A stretch of 64,000 bases of DNA from JBEKCB01 sp052139675. Its GTDB lineage: Bacteria; Planctomycetota; Brocadiia; CAIUPP01. Position 1 is the first letter of the stretch. Each line of letters opens with the position of its first letter. The notes under the pieces were generated by a model. It ran no database searches. It was given only the letters and a program-made list of their open reading frames with translations, and was not told where the DNA came from. Location of the stretch: contig JBKQWE010000065.1 of the NCBI GenBank assembly GCA_052139675.1, forward strand, positions 1 through 64,000, in the 5' to 3' direction. The translations under genes were made by a program, and so were the position numbers. Shown here in pieces: positions 8,695 through 15,947 of this stretch.

Positions 8695-9486
8695 TTTTGA
8701 GCTCAGCAGCCGGCGCGCATTCTCATAGAGGACCCGCCGCTCCAGTTCCTCCGGCAGCCGAAGCGAGCGGATCTCGGCGATCCCGGCCTTCTGGTCCGCC
8801 CAGGGCGAATCCGTGCCGAAGAGCAGGTACTCGGGCGGATGTGCCTCCATCAGCGCCTTCGCCGCCGGCCGGCCCAGGTACGGGATCGAGAACGAGGTCT
8901 CCATGTAGACCGGCTTGCCGAGGAGGTGCTTCCGGACCTCGTCCCAGTCTTCCCACGCGCCGAGGTGGCTCGTCACCAGCGCCAGCTTCGGGAAGAGCTC
9001 GATCACGCGCGCGGTCCGCACCGGGTCGCATTTCCGGTCTCGCGGGTACGCGATGTCGAACCCGGTGTGGCAGAGCACGATCAGCCCGCATTCCTGTGCC
9101 GCCTCATAGATCGGCAGGACGCGCTCCTCGTCCAGGTTGAAGCCCTGGTAATACGGATGCAGCTTGATCCCGCGCAGCCCAGCGCGCGCCACCGCGCGCA
9201 CCTGCTGCGCGGCGAGCGGGTCGGCCGGGTGAACTGACGCGAGCGGCACGATCCGCTCCGAGGCGATCTCCTGCGACCACTTGAGGATCGGCCCGAAATG
9301 CTCCGGCTTGGTCGCGATCGAGCAGATCACCGAGCGCTCGACGCCGGCCTCGTCCATGGACTTCAGGAGCGAGGGGATTCGGCCGTCGAGCTTCGCCTTC
9401 ACGTCCGCGGCGCCCTCGAGCCTCGGCACCGCTCGCGCGGCGAGCGCGTCCGGGAAGGCGTGCGTGTGGAAATCTATGACCGGCAT
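8671..9486 (-). CDS. Amidohydrolase family 2 metal-dependent hydrolase
   Basis: TIM-barrel hydrolase of the amidohydrolase-2 (ACMSD-like) family; the substrate cannot be told from sequence. The 271-residue protein starts with MPVIDFHTH, the HxH metal motif. Then follow KLHPYYQGF, CHTGFD and SHLGAWEDW, each with a conserved His, and FGTDSPWA with the conserved Asp. The start was placed at the ATG before the HxH motif; the frame is open for another 87 codons, but that stretch lies over the DUF2007 gene. It overlaps the downstream GT83 gene by four bases. A role in the envelope cluster is not obvious. Confidence 0.85.
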   Translation of the reverse strand: MPVIDFHTHAFPDALAARAVPRLEGAADVKAKLDGRIPSLLKSMDEAGVERSVICSIATKPEHFGPILKWSQEIASERIVPLASVHPADPLAAQQVRAVARAGLRGIKLHPYYQGFNLDEERVLPIYEAAQECGLIVLCHTGFDIAYPRDRKCDPVRTARVIELFPKLALVTSHLGAWEDWDEVRKHLLGKPVYMETSFSIPYLGRPAAKALMEAHPPEYLLFGTDSPWADQKAGIAEIRSLRLPEELERRVLYENARRLLSSKGSRKDKL

Positions 9487-9496
9487 GGAAGGCTCT

Positions 9497-9799
9497 CTAC
9501 GGTTGGGGCTCTTCGGGCTCTTCCGTTTCGTCAGGCGCCTCATCGTCGGCCGACGGCGATTCAGAGTCCGGCAGCGGCGCGGCGGCCAGCGCTTCGGCGA
9601 TGATCGCCCGCGCGCGTTCCGCATCCGCGGGCTGCACCAGGATCCGCCCGTAGCCGCGCTGCAAGACCCACAGGCCGTCGTATGGATCGGAGGTGAAGTT
9701 CTCGACGACGCACCCGATGCCCGCGTCCTGGAGCGCGGCCTCCGCAATCTGCGCCTCGATCATCGTCCGCGCGAGCAGCACGTTTGTGAACTCAGCCAT
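9497..9799 (-). CDS. DUF2007 family small protein (putative signal-transducing domain)
   Basis: A 100-residue acidic protein. The first ~70 residues resemble the DUF2007 fold, a small ferredoxin-like domain often described as a putative signal-transducing protein: TNVLLARTMIEAQIAEAAL, an internal Asp/Tyr/Gly loop, then ILVQPADAERA. The last 25 residues are almost all Glu, Asp, Pro and Ser. It is the first gene of the minus-strand run, starts divergently from the P-II gene, and ends 10 bp before the amidohydrolase start. Function is unknown. Confidence 0.7.
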   Translation of the reverse strand: MAEFTNVLLARTMIEAQIAEAALQDAGIGCVVENFTSDPYDGLWVLQRGYGRILVQPADAERARAIIAEALAAAPLPDSESPSADDEAPDETEEPEEPQP

Positions 9800-9886
9800 G
9801 ACAGCCCTCCGTGGATGGCCGACCTTCGGTTGTTCCAATGCCTTGCGTACCATTTTCCCTCCGCCGTGGCAAGCGCAACCGAAGGG

Positions 9887-9915
9887 TTGAGTTTCCCCAA
9901 CCCGTGTGATAAAGT
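9887..9915 (+). promoter_or_regulatory. Candidate sigma-70 promoter for the P-II gene
   Basis: TTGAGT (9887-9892), a 17-bp spacer, then TAAAGT (9910-9915), each matching the consensus at four of six positions. It lies about 50 bp before the P-II start in the divergent spacer (9800-9965). Confidence 0.5.
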
Positions 9916-9965
9916 GCCGGTCATTGGGCCATTGGGGAAACCGGACTTCTTGAAAGGATCGCGCG

Positions 9966-10319
9966 ATGCTCAGGAAGATCGAGTGCTACATCCAGCCGTT
10001 CAAGCTGGAGCCGTTGACGCAGGCGCTGGTGGAACTGGGCGTGGACGGGATGAGCGTCACCGAAGTGCGCGGGTTCGGCCGGCAGCGCGGACAGGTGGTG
10101 AAGCACCGCGGACAGGCCGCGCCCAAGCCCGAGATTAAGTTCCTGACCAAGTTGAAGCTCGAGATCATCGTGCCGGAGGACATGGTGGACGCCGCCGTGG
10201 TCCTGATCACGAAACTGGCCCGCACCGGCACAGTCGGCGCCGGGAAGATCTTCATCCTTCCCGTCGAGGACGCCATCCGCATCGGCACCGGCGAGACCGG
10301 CCACACCGCGATCGCCTGA
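9966..10319 (+). CDS. glnB: P-II family nitrogen regulator with atypical T-loop
   Basis: Trimeric nitrogen-status sensor that binds ATP/ADP and 2-oxoglutarate. At 117 residues it is close to normal length. The N-terminal strand (KIECYIQPFKL), GMSVTEVRGFGRQRG, the B-loop TGTVGAGKIF and the C-loop region RIGTGE are conserved. The T-loop differs: the usual LYRGAEY segment is replaced by KHRGQAAPKPEIKF, so the uridylylated Tyr51 is missing and the loop is two residues longer. It is followed after 28 bp by glutamate dehydrogenase, suggesting it may act on that enzyme or its operon rather than through classical GlnD control. The partner is an inference. Confidence 0.9.
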   Translation: MLRKIECYIQPFKLEPLTQALVELGVDGMSVTEVRGFGRQRGQVVKHRGQAAPKPEIKFLTKLKLEIIVPEDMVDAAVVLITKLARTGTVGAGKIFILPVEDAIRIGTGETGHTAIA

Positions 10320-10347
10320 ATCCAACCACCTGGAGAGGAGAACTGAA

Positions 10348-11601
10348 ATGCCCGTCAAGACCTGGAATCCCTGGGAAATGGCCCTGAAGCAGTTGGCCGA
10401 CGTGGCCAAGCGCACGCACCTCGACGACGACCTCCATGCCGTGCTGGCCCATCCGCGCCGCATCCTCTGCGTCTCCATTCCGACCAAGATGGACAACGGC
10501 TCCGTGCGCGTCTTCGAGGGCTTCCGCGTGCAGCACAACCTCACCCGCGGCCCCGGCAAGGGCGGCATCCGCTATCATCCGGGCGTGACCCTGGACGAGG
10601 TCAAGGCGCTGGCGATGTGGATGACGTGGAAGTGCGCCGTCGTCGGCATCCCGTACGGCGGAGCGAAGGGCGGCGTGATCTGCGATCCGAAGAAGATGTC
10701 CCTGAGCGAACTCGAACGCATGACCCGCCGCTACACCAGCGAAATCCTGCCGATCATCGGCCCGGAGCGCGACATCCCCGCGCCGGACGTCAACACCAAC
10801 GCGCAGACCATGGCGTGGCTGATGGACACGTACAGCATGAACCTGGGCTACAGCGTGCCGGGCGTCACCACCGGCAAGCCGCTCTCGATCGGCGGATCGC
10901 TCGGCCGCAACGAGGCCACCGCGCGCGGATGCCTGTTCGTCATCCAGGCCGCCTCGAAGCGATACGGCATCCCGCTGAGCGACCCGACCGCCGTCGTGCA
11001 GGGCTTCGGCAACGCCGGCGCCATCGCCGCCCGGCTGCTCAACGAAGTCGGCTTCACGATCCTGGCCGTCAACGACTCGCGCGGCGGCATCCTCAATCCC
11101 AAAGGGCTCGACCCGGTCGCCGTCCTCAAGCACAAGCAGAAGACCGGCAGCGTCGTCGGTTTCCCTGGCAGCGCGAAGATCAGCACCGAGGAGTTGCTGA
11201 CGACCCCGTGCGACGTGCTCATCCCCGCCGCGCTCGAAAACCAGATCACCGCGCCGATCGCGAAGAAGGTCAAGGCGCGGGTCATCGCCGAAGCCGCCAA
11301 CGGCCCGACGACTCCCGACGCCGACGCCATCCTCGAATCGCGCCACATCGCCGTCCTGCCCGATATCCTGGCCAATGCCGGCGGCGTCACCGTCAGCTAC
11401 TTTGAGTGGGTGCAGAGCCTCCAGTCCTATTTCTGGAGCGAGCGCGAGGTCAACCTGGAACTGCGCGACGTGATGCAGCGCGCCTATCACGACGTGCAGA
11501 AGCGCGCCGACCAGGAGAAGTGCTCGCTGCGCCAGGCCGCGCTCTCGCTGGCCGTATCGCGCGTGGCCGAAGCGACGCGGATCCGCGGCATCTATCCGTA
11601 A
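10348..11601 (+). CDS. gdhA: Glutamate dehydrogenase, Glu/Leu/Phe/Val family
   Basis: Interconverts glutamate and 2-oxoglutarate plus ammonia with NAD(P). The 417-residue length fits hexameric bacterial GDH. Motifs: GPGKGGIRYHP (residues 68-78), KALAMWMTWK, and IPYGGAKGGV with the catalytic Lys. GFGNAG is the dinucleotide-binding glycine motif of the second domain, and ANAGGVTVSYFEW lies near the C-terminus. A GGAGAGGAG ribosome site precedes the ATG. It is co-directional with, and immediately downstream of, the P-II gene, an arrangement consistent with nitrogen-responsive control. Cofactor preference cannot be decided by eye. Confidence 0.94.
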   Translation: MPVKTWNPWEMALKQLADVAKRTHLDDDLHAVLAHPRRILCVSIPTKMDNGSVRVFEGFRVQHNLTRGPGKGGIRYHPGVTLDEVKALAMWMTWKCAVVGIPYGGAKGGVICDPKKMSLSELERMTRRYTSEILPIIGPERDIPAPDVNTNAQTMAWLMDTYSMNLGYSVPGVTTGKPLSIGGSLGRNEATARGCLFVIQAASKRYGIPLSDPTAVVQGFGNAGAIAARLLNEVGFTILAVNDSRGGILNPKGLDPVAVLKHKQKTGSVVGFPGSAKISTEELLTTPCDVLIPAALENQITAPIAKKVKARVIAEAANGPTTPDADAILESRHIAVLPDILANAGGVTVSYFEWVQSLQSYFWSEREVNLELRDVMQRAYHDVQKRADQEKCSLRQAALSLAVSRVAEATRIRGIYP

Positions 11602-11682
11602 AGTTCGTCCGGATCTCCGGCGGCCGCGGGGCGCGAGTGGCGCGAAGAAGCGAATGCCGTTGCCAAGAAAGGGAGGCCCGCG

Positions 11683-12087
11683 TTGGATCAGCCGCCGCCG
11701 ACGCTGCTGGCGCTCCTCATCTGCGATCAGGTCATCCAGGACGTGACGACGCGGAAGCACAGCCTGATCGGGCTGTTCAGCCGCATCTCGACGAAGGGCT
11801 TTCCCTGCACGCATCCGCAGTTGCAGGTCTTCATTTCGCTGACGGACGGCCACGGCAAGGGAGCGGGCCAGTTGCGGATCGTGCGCAAGGACGCGGAAGC
11901 GGAGGCGCCGCCTCAGGTGCAGCTTTCCGGCACGATCGAGTTCCCCAGCCCGCTGGCGGTGGTGGAGCTGGTCTTCAACATCGTGAACCTGCCGCTGCCC
12001 GCGCCGGGACGTTACTCCTGCGACTTCTACTGCAACGGCGTCCTCTTGGGCAGCCGGCCGTTCGAAGCGGTGCAGGTGCAGGCGTAA
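11683..12087 (+). CDS. Small conserved protein, DUF6941-like
   Basis: A 134-residue, beta-rich protein. It opens with LLALLICDQVIQD and LIGLFSRI and ends with GRYSCDFYCNGVLLGSRPF. This pattern recalls the DUF6941 family, whose function is unknown; the assignment is from memory and moderate. The start is TTG at 11683, favoured by GGGAGG seven bases upstream. It lies 80 bp after gdhA and converges with the acylase gene 16 bp further on. No signal peptide or membrane segment. Confidence 0.6.
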   Translation: MDQPPPTLLALLICDQVIQDVTTRKHSLIGLFSRISTKGFPCTHPQLQVFISLTDGHGKGAGQLRIVRKDAEAEAPPQVQLSGTIEFPSPLAVVELVFNIVNLPLPAPGRYSCDFYCNGVLLGSRPFEAVQVQA

Positions 12088-12103
12088 GGCGGCAGGCGCG
12101 GCC

Positions 12104-14422
12104 TCACTTATCCGGCGTCAACTCCACGCTGAACTCGAAGCTCTTCCGGACGGACTCCGCCGACAGGGGCATTTTGATGTATTGCCCGCTGAGCCAGAGC
12201 GGGACCTGGTCGAGCGTGGCGTCGCTGCGGAGGCGGCCGTCCTGGCCGCCGAGAAGAACGAAGTAGTTCTCCTCCGGGCTCGAGAGGTCCATGACCGCGC
12301 GCGCGACGGCGCCGTAGGTGGCGGCATTCCTCCAGGCGGTCAGCGGGTGGGCGGTCTTCCAGAGCGTTTCATTCGCGCCGGCCGCCGGATAGTCCGCCAG
12401 GCGGTATTTCGTGCCGATGTACGGGACCGTGCTGAAGAGATGCGCAATCTCAAGGCGGTGCATCACGCCCCAGTTGGCGAACAGCTTCGCGGATTCCGCC
12501 GCCTGGCCGACCGCGTCCCGGAGCAGGGCGCCTATCTCGGCGGGCTGGTCCAGGGGCGAAGGGTTCGGCGAAGGCCCGTCCGCCAGGTCGCTCTTGAGGA
12601 ACTCGCGCGCGAAGGCGGACTTCAGGAGCATTTCCGCCATGGGCGGGTCGTAGCGCCGCGAGTAGTACGCGCCGGCGAAGTAATAGAGCAGCGTCTGGAA
12701 CGCCACCGCGCCGGCCGATTCCGTATCGTAGCAGCCGTCCCAGGCGGCGAGGGCCGCCATGAACTGCGGGTGTCGGCGTTCGAGCTCGTCCCCCAAGCCA
12801 CAGGCGGCGATGCGCCGCAGGAAGAGGTCGCGCAGCTCGAAGTCGGTGGCGGAATAAACGTCCGCCTGGACGGCCTTCACCTGGTCGAGCGACACTTTCC
12901 CCGCCGCGCCGAGCAGCGCGCCGGTCCGCACGACGCGGTCGTTCGGCGAGAAGAGCCAGCCAACCGGCGGATTCGACCGCGCCGGCAGGTTGTTGCACGA
13001 GGCCAGGAAGCCGGCCGGCGGATTCCATCCCTGCGGCAGATCGCAAGGCCCCTTGAAACCCTGCCAGAGGCAGGCCGGATCAGCCGGGTTCAGGACCACG
13101 TCCTCCGGCGCCGCGTAGGGCCGGACCGGCGCGCGGACGGCCATGATCTGCCCGATGTCGCCCCGGTCGTCGGCGAACAGAACATTCATGCCGGGCACTC
13201 CGTAGTCGCGGAAGGCCTCGCGGAACTCGTCCCAGTTCCGCGCGCGGTTGGCCTTGAGGACCGCGGTAAATTCGTCGGTCGGCTCGTAGCCGACCCAGCG
13301 CAGCGCCAGCGGCGGACCGCGGTAGCCTTCCAGCGTCGGCGAGTCGCTGACGACCGGACCCAGGGGCGATTCGCGCACGGTGACTTTGCGGTCGAACCAC
13401 CATCGCACGCGGATCGTCTCACGCCGCGGCGTGATCGTCCCGGCCGGCTCGCCGGAGAGATCGTAGAGGTCGCTCGACGCCGCGCGCATGTTGGTGCCGC
13501 CCCACGCGACGTGCTCGTTGCGGCCGATGGCGACGAACGGGACGCCGGGGAACATCATGCCGACGGCGTGATACGAGGGCGAGCGGCAGCCGACGATGAT
13601 CCAACTGTTCGGGATCATGATCGCGACGTGCGGATCGTTGGCGAGGATGGCGCCGCCGGTGGCGCTGCGTCCGCCGGAGACGGCCAGCGCGTTGCTGCCC
13701 GACCGGCTCAAGCCGCCGAGCATGCCGGAGAGCGACGCCGTCGCGCCCGGTCCCGCGAACGAGGGCAGCGAGGCGGCGCCGGCGGCGCGGAATCTCTCGA
13801 AGACCTCGCGGTAGTACGGCTTCCCGCGGATCGGCAGCAGCAGGAACTCGGTGATCCAGTTGACGTCCACGCCGGCGAAACGCTCCATGGTGATGATGTC
13901 CTGCGGCGTCCAGCGCTCGCGGCGGAGGCCCATTACCTTGAATTCGAGCGGCAGTTCGCGCAGGCGGCCCTGGTAGAAGTTGACGCCGCGGACGAACTCG
14001 TCGAGCCAGAGCCGGGTTTCCGGCGGCATCGCGCGGTAGATTTCGGCGGAGGCGCGGCCGACGTTCAGGATGCGGAGCGAATAGTCCAGCGAGACCGCGG
14101 ACGGGCCGAGCATCTCCGCGAGACGGCCCTGGGAAATGTGGCGCATCATCTCCATCTGCCCCAGCCGCAGATGAGCGTGCACCATGCCGAGGACGAACGC
14201 CAGGTCGTCGTCGCGCTGCGCCTCGATGAACGGGATCAGGTGCGAATCCCAGTAGAGCCGGACCGGCTCGCGGATGGGAAGACGGCCGGCCGGGAAGGCT
14301 TGCACGCGCTCGGCGACGGTGCACTTCTCCGGCAACGGGCTGAAGAAGCCGCAGCCCGCCGTCGCTAGAAAAGCCGCGACGAGCGCCGGCAGAACGACGA
14401 GTCCTGGTCTGAGGCCGCCCAA
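12104..14422 (-). CDS. Penicillin acylase family (Ntn hydrolase) lipoprotein
   Basis: Self-processing amidase of the penicillin G/acyl-homoserine-lactone acylase family. A signal peptide ends in LATAGC with Cys24, so it is probably an envelope lipoprotein, although Thr at -3 is a weak lipobox. The pro-region leads to SGSNALAVSG, where Ser243 after Gly242 is the expected autocatalytic cleavage point and nucleophile. Then come ATGGAILANDPH and GRNEHVAWGGTN, family-typical oxyanion and substrate-loop motifs. Total length 772 residues is normal. It lies downstream of cusC with a 32-bp spacer and is probably the last gene of that operon. The natural substrate (an acyl amide such as a quorum signal or antibiotic) is unknown. 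Confidence 0.85.
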   Translation of the reverse strand: MGGLRPGLVVLPALVAAFLATAGCGFFSPLPEKCTVAERVQAFPAGRLPIREPVRLYWDSHLIPFIEAQRDDDLAFVLGMVHAHLRLGQMEMMRHISQGRLAEMLGPSAVSLDYSLRILNVGRASAEIYRAMPPETRLWLDEFVRGVNFYQGRLRELPLEFKVMGLRRERWTPQDIITMERFAGVDVNWITEFLLLPIRGKPYYREVFERFRAAGAASLPSFAGPGATASLSGMLGGLSRSGSNALAVSGGRSATGGAILANDPHVAIMIPNSWIIVGCRSPSYHAVGMMFPGVPFVAIGRNEHVAWGGTNMRAASSDLYDLSGEPAGTITPRRETIRVRWWFDRKVTVRESPLGPVVSDSPTLEGYRGPPLALRWVGYEPTDEFTAVLKANRARNWDEFREAFRDYGVPGMNVLFADDRGDIGQIMAVRAPVRPYAAPEDVVLNPADPACLWQGFKGPCDLPQGWNPPAGFLASCNNLPARSNPPVGWLFSPNDRVVRTGALLGAAGKVSLDQVKAVQADVYSATDFELRDLFLRRIAACGLGDELERRHPQFMAALAAWDGCYDTESAGAVAFQTLLYYFAGAYYSRRYDPPMAEMLLKSAFAREFLKSDLADGPSPNPSPLDQPAEIGALLRDAVGQAAESAKLFANWGVMHRLEIAHLFSTVPYIGTKYRLADYPAAGANETLWKTAHPLTAWRNAATYGAVARAVMDLSSPEENYFVLLGGQDGRLRSDATLDQVPLWLSGQYIKMPLSAESVRKSFEFSVELTPDK

Positions 14423-14451
14423 TTGGAAATTGGAATTTGGAACTTGGATAT
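14423..14451. repeat. Iterated ATTGGAA-type word
   Basis: A single-arm string of the word ATTGGAA/ATTTGGA between the cusC stop and the acylase start. No inverted partner is visible. It is one of the word-iterated spacers of this chromosome. Confidence 0.6.
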
Positions 14452-14454
14452 TCC

Positions 14455-15807
14455 TTACTCAGCCGACCCCGGCTTCATCGCTTCCGCGTCCACGTCGGAC
14501 CAGGACTCGATGGCCAGGAGGGCCTTGTCGCGCTCGACGAGCAGTTGAGCGGTGACCAGCCGCGCGTTGAGCAGTTCGCGTTCGGCCTCGACGAGGTCCG
14601 CAAACGGGATCGCTCCGGTCGAATAGGAGTTCTGGGCCAGCTCGATCATCTGCCGCGCGCGCGGGATGATGGTCTCCTCGAACAGCTTGATCTGGCGGTC
14701 GTCGTTGCGCAGGGCATAGAGGTTGAGCACGAAACTGGCGGCGAGGTCGCGCTCGTACTGCGTGCGCGCGGCGGCGGCGGCCTGGAGGTTGGCGCGCGCT
14801 TCCTCGATGCCGGCGCGGATCGCCTCCAGGCGCGTGGGCAGCACGAGCATGCCGCCGAGCGTCTGCGCGACGCTGCCGGTGACGCTGAGCGACAGGCCGA
14901 AGTCCGGGAGATACGCCTGCTTGGCCAGCGCCAGCGCCTCCTTTTTGCCGGCGACCTCGGCCGCGAGCGCCTGCAGCGCCGGGCTGCGCTCCGAGCCGAG
15001 GCGGATCAGGTCCGCGTCGGACACCGGCAGCGGCCGCAGGGCCGGCAGGCTCGTCGGGAGCGGCACGGGGTCGGTCGCGGGACGTCCGAGCAGCGCGTTG
15101 AGCCTCGCGTCGGCCCCGGCGACCTGCGTGCGCAGATTGGCCAGGTCGTTCTCGGCCATGTCGAGCGAGGTCTGGGCCTTGAGGATGTCCGGCTGTCCGC
15201 CGCCGGTCTGCGCGCGCACCGCGGCCAGGCGGACCATCAGGCGGAGGAGTTCCACGTCGGCCGCGCGGAGGCGGATCGTCTCGGCGAGCAGCGCCAGGTC
15301 GTCACAGGCGGAGAGCACGCGGAACTGGAGAAGGAACTTGGCGGCCTCGAAGCGCAGCCCCGCCGCGCGCGCCTCCTGGAGCGCCTTCCGGCCGGCGATG
15401 GAGAGCTTGGTCGGGAACGGAATGTCGCTCATCGGATCGTTGCTGAGGCCCAGCGTGGTGCGATCCCACAGCTTCTGTTTGCCGCCGCTGAACAGGACGC
15501 TGAACGGGATCGCGACGTTGGGGAAGCTGGAATCCTGCGGCACGCGCTCGATGGCGGCGCGCCATTCCCAGTAGCGCCGGTGGAGATCGGCGTTGCGGAG
15601 AAAGGCGAAACGCAGATACTCCTCCGGCGTCGGGTTCTCCGGCAGAATCGGCAGAACGACCGTATCGGTGAACGGACGGCCCTCCTCGGCGGCGCGCTGC
15701 CGTTCGGCATCCTCGCCCGCCGGGCGCAGGGCGCAGCCCGCCAAGGCGAGCAAGCCGGCCAGCGCGATCAGCGCCATCGGAAATAGAACTCGTCTGAAAG
15801 CATTCAT
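14455..15807 (-). CDS. cusC: Outer-membrane efflux lipoprotein, TolC/CusC family
   Basis: Outer-membrane channel of a tripartite metal efflux pump. The 450-residue protein starts with a lipoprotein signal ending in LALAGC (Cys25). The mature part is a duplicated alpha-helical repeat typical of the OEP family. The second half has TGAIPFADLVEAERELL, similar to the conserved end of TolC-like proteins. It follows cusA and precedes the acylase gene on the same strand. With cusA and cusB it would span the periplasm and export copper or silver. The metal choice is inferred from cusA and cusB. Confidence 0.87.
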   Translation of the reverse strand: MNAFRRVLFPMALIALAGLLALAGCALRPAGEDAERQRAAEEGRPFTDTVVLPILPENPTPEEYLRFAFLRNADLHRRYWEWRAAIERVPQDSSFPNVAIPFSVLFSGGKQKLWDRTTLGLSNDPMSDIPFPTKLSIAGRKALQEARAAGLRFEAAKFLLQFRVLSACDDLALLAETIRLRAADVELLRLMVRLAAVRAQTGGGQPDILKAQTSLDMAENDLANLRTQVAGADARLNALLGRPATDPVPLPTSLPALRPLPVSDADLIRLGSERSPALQALAAEVAGKKEALALAKQAYLPDFGLSLSVTGSVAQTLGGMLVLPTRLEAIRAGIEEARANLQAAAAARTQYERDLAASFVLNLYALRNDDRQIKLFEETIIPRARQMIELAQNSYSTGAIPFADLVEAERELLNARLVTAQLLVERDKALLAIESWSDVDAEAMKPGSAE

Positions 15808-15856
15808 GGATTCTTGGCCTCAGCCCCGAGTGTATCATATCCCGGCGACGCTCGCA

Positions 15857-15947
15857 TCGTCCTCGTCCTCGTCGTCGTCCTCGTCCTCGAACTCGAACTA
15901 AACTAACGAACGGCCGAGGACGACGACGAGGCCGAGGACGAGGACGA
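15857..15947. repeat. Word-iterated hairpin (GTCCTC family) overlapping the cusA 3' end
   Basis: Left arm 15857-15889 and right arm 15915-15947 are inverted copies matching at 30 of 33 positions. The right arm lies inside the cusA reading frame and codes for a poly-Ser C-terminus; the left arm lies in the cusA-cusC spacer. The first 38 bases from 15856 recur exactly at 19212, on the other side of cusA. Confidence 0.85.

Noticed and set aside
12182..14368. A 728-codon open frame on the plus strand opposite the acylase gene
   Set aside because: Low-complexity Arg/Ala/Glu product with no motif. The minus-strand acylase has a signal peptide and catalytic Ser in the right context.
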